Below, piece after piece: positions 5,023 to 6,910 of a DNA stretch of 6,910 nucleotides (positions are counted from its first letter, which is position 1; each line of letters begins with the position of its first letter). The notes under the pieces were generated by a model. It made no database searches. It was not told the DNA's origin and was given only the letters and a program-made list of their open reading frames with translations. A program made the position numbers and the translations under genes. This stretch comes from JBBQXY01 sp051004815 (GTDB lineage: Bacteria > Chloroflexota > Ktedonobacteria > Ktedonobacterales > Ktedonobacteraceae), in the NCBI GenBank assembly GCA_051004815.1, contig JBPCJY010000095.1:1-6910 (forward strand), read 5' to 3'.

Positions 5023-6111
5023 ATGGTTGAGACGATAATTGTTATAGGGGTAACCTGCTTAGTTGCGGCAATGATCGGTGCTTTGCTGGCCATTAAGATA
5101 CAACAAAACTACATTCAGAAACTGCAAGAGCAGAATCGGGCCTGGGAGCGTGCTCAGGAGAGCCATTATCGCAGCTGGGAACATCAGCAAGAAAAAAACT
5201 TCGCCGAGATGGAAACGCGGTTAGCAGGCAGAATACAAGAAGTGCAGAAGGCATGGCAAGTATGGGAGGCCAAAGATGCTGAGCACATAGCGACACTGGC
5301 AAAAGAGCGCGAGGAAACAGAGAGGCAATGGCATATCAAGCGCGAAGTTGCCCGTCTTCCGCGTATCGAAGATACTCCATTGATACAGGATGCAGCGCAC
5401 CCGCATCAGCGTTTTCTTCCCGATTGGCAACCACCTTTGTTACAGGGGACAGACCTCTCCCAAAAAGACCTCTCTCACCGTTACATAGGTTACGCGGATT
5501 TGCGCAACGCTCAACTCGTGAATACCAATTTCTTTATGTCAGACCTTTCGGGCGCATCACTGACCGGAGCTAATCTTACGGGAGCAGACTTATCAGGGGC
5601 TAATCTTTCAGGAGCCGATTTGCGTGGTGCTACGCTGGCAAATGCTAATCTGCATGTTGCGGATCTCTACGAAGCAATCTTGGTTGATACGAACCTGATG
5701 ACTGTACGCAATCTCACCACGCAGCAAATTTATACCGCGCTTTACAACAATACTACACAACTTGATCCTTCAATTGATATTACCAAGCCGCGCATGGCAG
5801 AGGTACACGGTACTCAAGCAGTAGAGAATACCATTGTTCCAACTGAACAGCCAGCAGAGAATAACATTGTTGCACTTGACCAGCCAGAAAATAGTATAGC
5901 AACAACGCAGACACCCACACCGCAAATGCCAGCCTTCCTTGAAGCACTCGATACACCGCGACCTACTTTACTGCCTGATGTCGAGTTCCTTATGTCTGAG
6001 GAGGACGCTCACTTCTTACTGCCATCAGCATTAAGCGATAGCCTATTGGACTTAAAGGTAACAGATCTGCTAGTAAATAAACAAGAAAATAGCAATAGTA
6101 TTGCAAGCTAA
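5023..6111 (+). CDS. Membrane-anchored coiled-coil pentapeptide-repeat protein
   Basis: This 362-residue protein has four parts. Residues 4-24 (TIIVIGVTCLVAAMIGALLA) are one N-terminal membrane helix. Residues 28-110 are rich in Gln, Glu, Lys and Arg with regular hydrophobics and several Trp, a likely coiled coil. Residues 142-226 hold about 17 consecutive pentapeptide units, best in the middle (GANLT, GADLS, GANLS, GADLR), which fold as a right-handed four-sided beta-helix, followed by LTTQQIYTALYNNTTQLDP (231-249), a typical cap in such proteins. Residues 260-362 look disordered, with three degenerate repeats (268-298) and an acidic end. The anchor lacks a cleavage site and probably leaves the rest in the cytoplasm. 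The start at 5023 is preferred over TTG 5005, which overlaps the GGAG (5007-5010). Pentapeptide proteins range from DNA mimics that protect gyrase to scaffolds; nothing here decides. It stands alone, with its own promoter and a divergent DUF971 gene. Confidence 0.85.
   Translation: MVETIIVIGVTCLVAAMIGALLAIKIQQNYIQKLQEQNRAWERAQESHYRSWEHQQEKNFAEMETRLAGRIQEVQKAWQVWEAKDAEHIATLAKEREETERQWHIKREVARLPRIEDTPLIQDAAHPHQRFLPDWQPPLLQGTDLSQKDLSHRYIGYADLRNAQLVNTNFFMSDLSGASLTGANLTGADLSGANLSGADLRGATLANANLHVADLYEAILVDTNLMTVRNLTTQQIYTALYNNTTQLDPSIDITKPRMAEVHGTQAVENTIVPTEQPAENNIVALDQPENSIATTQTPTPQMPAFLEALDTPRPTLLPDVEFLMSEEDAHFLLPSALSDSLLDLKVTDLLVNKQENSNSIAS
5446..5700 (+). repeat. Pentapeptide repeat array, about 17 units
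   Basis: The 15-base coding units encode A(D/N)LXX-type pentapeptides at residues 142-226. The first units (GTDLS, QKDLS, HRYIG) and last (EAILV, DTNLM) are degenerate; the eight central ones (172-211) are near consensus, starting mostly with GA. Confidence 0.85.
5824..5916 (+). repeat. Three degenerate 30-33 base repeats in the pentapeptide protein's tail
   Basis: Units at 5824-5856, 5857-5886 and 5887-5916 encode ENTIVPTEQPA, ENNIVALDQP and ENSIATTQTP. The first two are clearly similar at DNA level too (both start GAGAATA-C-ATTGTT); the third is drifting. They look like recent internal duplication in a disordered linker. Confidence 0.6.
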
Positions 6112-6686
6112 AGCTTCATATGCTTGAGGAATTCTTGTACTGTGTGCTGCTCAATGGGTGTCTTCTCGGCATAGGTCAAGATTTCCTCTTTCTGGTGAGC
6201 ATACATTTGCTTGATCATTTTTCGCTTGGAGAGGTTAATGCCCTTTGGTGAGGATTGACCGATTTCGTAGAGAAAGCTGATCATATCCAGCAATTTTAGT
6301 TCATCATGTAGTGTCTGGTCTTCCTCAATCGAAAATGCGCTCAGGATATCGTTCTGGATTGTCTCGATAGCCTCTTTGACGGCGGCAGTTTTGAAATAAG
6401 GCAAGATATCCCCAATGACCGCTTCATGGGCATCATGTACCAATGCCAGGGTAACAAGTCGATCGCGTTTTTCCTGTGGGTAGGAGTTAAATGCGGACCA
6501 GTAGAGTGCTAAGAAGGCGACGGCGACCGTATGTTGCCCAACGTTCCACGTTCCAAATCCTGAGACACTGTATACCCTGGGGATATTGAAAATATTCATG
6601 AGAAAGTCCAGGTTTGGGTGTTTCGAGACATGTCCTAGCATCCCCTGGGGGGTGAAGATGTGTTCGTAGTCAATGTGTTCATCCAT
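6108..6686 (-). CDS. HD-domain phosphohydrolase, YfbR-like (5'-nucleotidase type)
   Basis: This 192-residue cytoplasmic protein carries the HD metal site of the YfbR-type subfamily, whose studied members remove the phosphate of deoxynucleoside 5'-monophosphates with a divalent metal. Seen in order: WNVGQHTVAVA (47-57) giving H52, LALVHDAHEAVIGDILPYFK (80-99) giving the HD pair H84-D85 plus E88 and D93, and D134 in KLLDMISFLYE (131-141). These match the H...HD...E...D...D pattern of YfbR (H33, H68, D69, E72, D77 and D137 in the E. coli enzyme); length is also similar (about 190-200). All metal and catalytic acids are present, so it should be active; the exact substrate is inferred. The start at 6686 follows GGAGGGAG (6693-6700 region), a strong ribosome binding site. 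Its stop codon overlaps that of the pentapeptide gene, converging from the other strand. Confidence 0.88.
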   Translation of the reverse strand: MDEHIDYEHIFTPQGMLGHVSKHPNLDFLMNIFNIPRVYSVSGFGTWNVGQHTVAVAFLALYWSAFNSYPQEKRDRLVTLALVHDAHEAVIGDILPYFKTAAVKEAIETIQNDILSAFSIEEDQTLHDELKLLDMISFLYEIGQSSPKGINLSKRKMIKQMYAHQKEEILTYAEKTPIEQHTVQEFLKHMKL

Positions 6687-6718
6687 GTGGGTCTCCCTCC
6701 ACTGTATGTTGGTTATGC

Positions 6719-6724
6719 ATTATC
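6719..6724 (-). promoter_or_regulatory. Possible -10 of the HD-domain gene
   Basis: GATAAT (5/6 match) lies on the minus strand 32 bases before the start codon. No acceptable -35 stands at the right distance, so this is tentative. Confidence 0.25.
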
Positions 6725-6790
6725 TATGTGTTATTACTCAGGTATGCTTGACTTCTCACTGTCTACGGCAGTTCGCAAGGTTTTATGAAT

Positions 6791-6839
6791 AGGTGGCAGA
6801 AGCTCTTGCCGCCACGGCGGCAAGAGCTTCTGCCAACCT
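6791..6839. repeat. Long nested palindrome (19-bp perfect stem, extendable to 23)
   Basis: GGCAGAAGCTCTTGCCGCC (6795-6813) and its exact reverse complement (6816-6834) are separated by just AC. Four further pairs, AGGT (6791-6794) with ACCT (6836-6839), extend the stem past a single bulged A. Each arm contains a 16-base near-palindrome (GGCAGAAGCTCTTGCC) with only one G-T and one A-C mismatch, so each arm could also fold on itself. No T-run follows on either strand, which argues against a canonical terminator. It resembles a REP-like or miniature mobile palindrome in intergenic DNA; that origin is inferred. Confidence 0.75.
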
Positions 6840-6910
6840 CCTAAACTGAGGTAGAGCAAGATACGCGTTGTTTGTGCCGACAAAAGCCGCTACAAATTCC
6901 TAAAGCACAC

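Larger units (their letters stand above)
6687..6910. other. Gene-free right end of the window
   Basis: This holds the ribosome binding site and a tentative -10 of the HD gene, the long palindrome at 6791-6839, and a small ACCTC/GAGGT hairpin (6836-6840 with 6848-6852). I see no coding region and nothing I recognise in 6853-6910. Confidence 0.6.

Noticed and set aside
6104..6126. CAAGC/GCTTG hairpin as terminator between the convergent genes
   Set aside because: Five base pairs, 13-base loop and no T-tract on either strand.
6785..6844. Short rightward frame of 19 codons over the long palindrome
   Set aside because: It merely reads through the inverted repeat; no ribosome binding site.
1..6910. 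CRISPR array, tRNA, rRNA, insertion sequence or phage genes
   Set aside because: No regularly spaced repeats, no tRNA-like cloverleaf, no transposase or integrase motifs seen by eye.

Overview
The window is ordinary chromosomal bacterial DNA of moderate GC content carrying seven well-supported protein genes and one probable small membrane-protein gene. No RNA gene, transposase, integrase or CRISPR array is visible. The mix of families (MalK-type orphan ATPase, MpaB/DUF2236 oxygenase, DUF971, membrane-anchored pentapeptide protein, YfbR-like HD phosphohydrolase) with SD-led starts and sigma70-like promoters suggests a large-genome environmental Gram-positive-like or Chloroflexota bacterium. 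A Ktedonobacteria-type organism is my best guess, but this is inference from overall character, not from a marker gene.

Layout, left to right. Bases 1-96 hold a strong intrinsic terminator for the leftward ABC-transporter ATPase gene (97-1206, minus). A gene-free stretch (1207-1567) separates it from a rightward cluster of three genes: a classical short-chain dehydrogenase (1568-2383), an MpaB/DUF2236-type oxygenase (2440-3279) and a two-part protein ending in a VOC domain (3342-4199). The gaps of 56 and 62 bases make co-transcription plausible. A 24-bp interrupted inverted repeat overlaps a possible -10 just ahead of the dehydrogenase and looks like an operator.

Next come two leftward genes: a small single-span membrane protein (4164-4322) that overlaps the VOC gene tail-to-tail, and a DUF971 protein with a putative zinc site (4462-4809). 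The DUF971 gene shares a 213-base divergent promoter region with a rightward gene for a protein with an N-terminal membrane anchor, coiled coil, pentapeptide-repeat helix and disordered tail (5023-6111). That gene ends with a stop codon that overlaps the stop of a leftward HD-domain phosphohydrolase (6108-6686). The right end (6687-6910) has no gene but holds a near-perfect 19-23 bp inverted repeat whose arms are themselves quasi-palindromes.

How the genes may work together: the dehydrogenase, oxygenase and VOC protein could form a small oxidative pathway on a hydrophobic or isoprenoid-like substrate. The remaining genes look like independent units. I see no clear multi-gene defence or mobile system. 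The best candidates for something new are the VOC protein's cysteine-free ferredoxin-like N-terminal domain, the small membrane protein with its leader hairpin, the membrane-coiled-coil-pentapeptide architecture, and the nested palindrome at the right edge.
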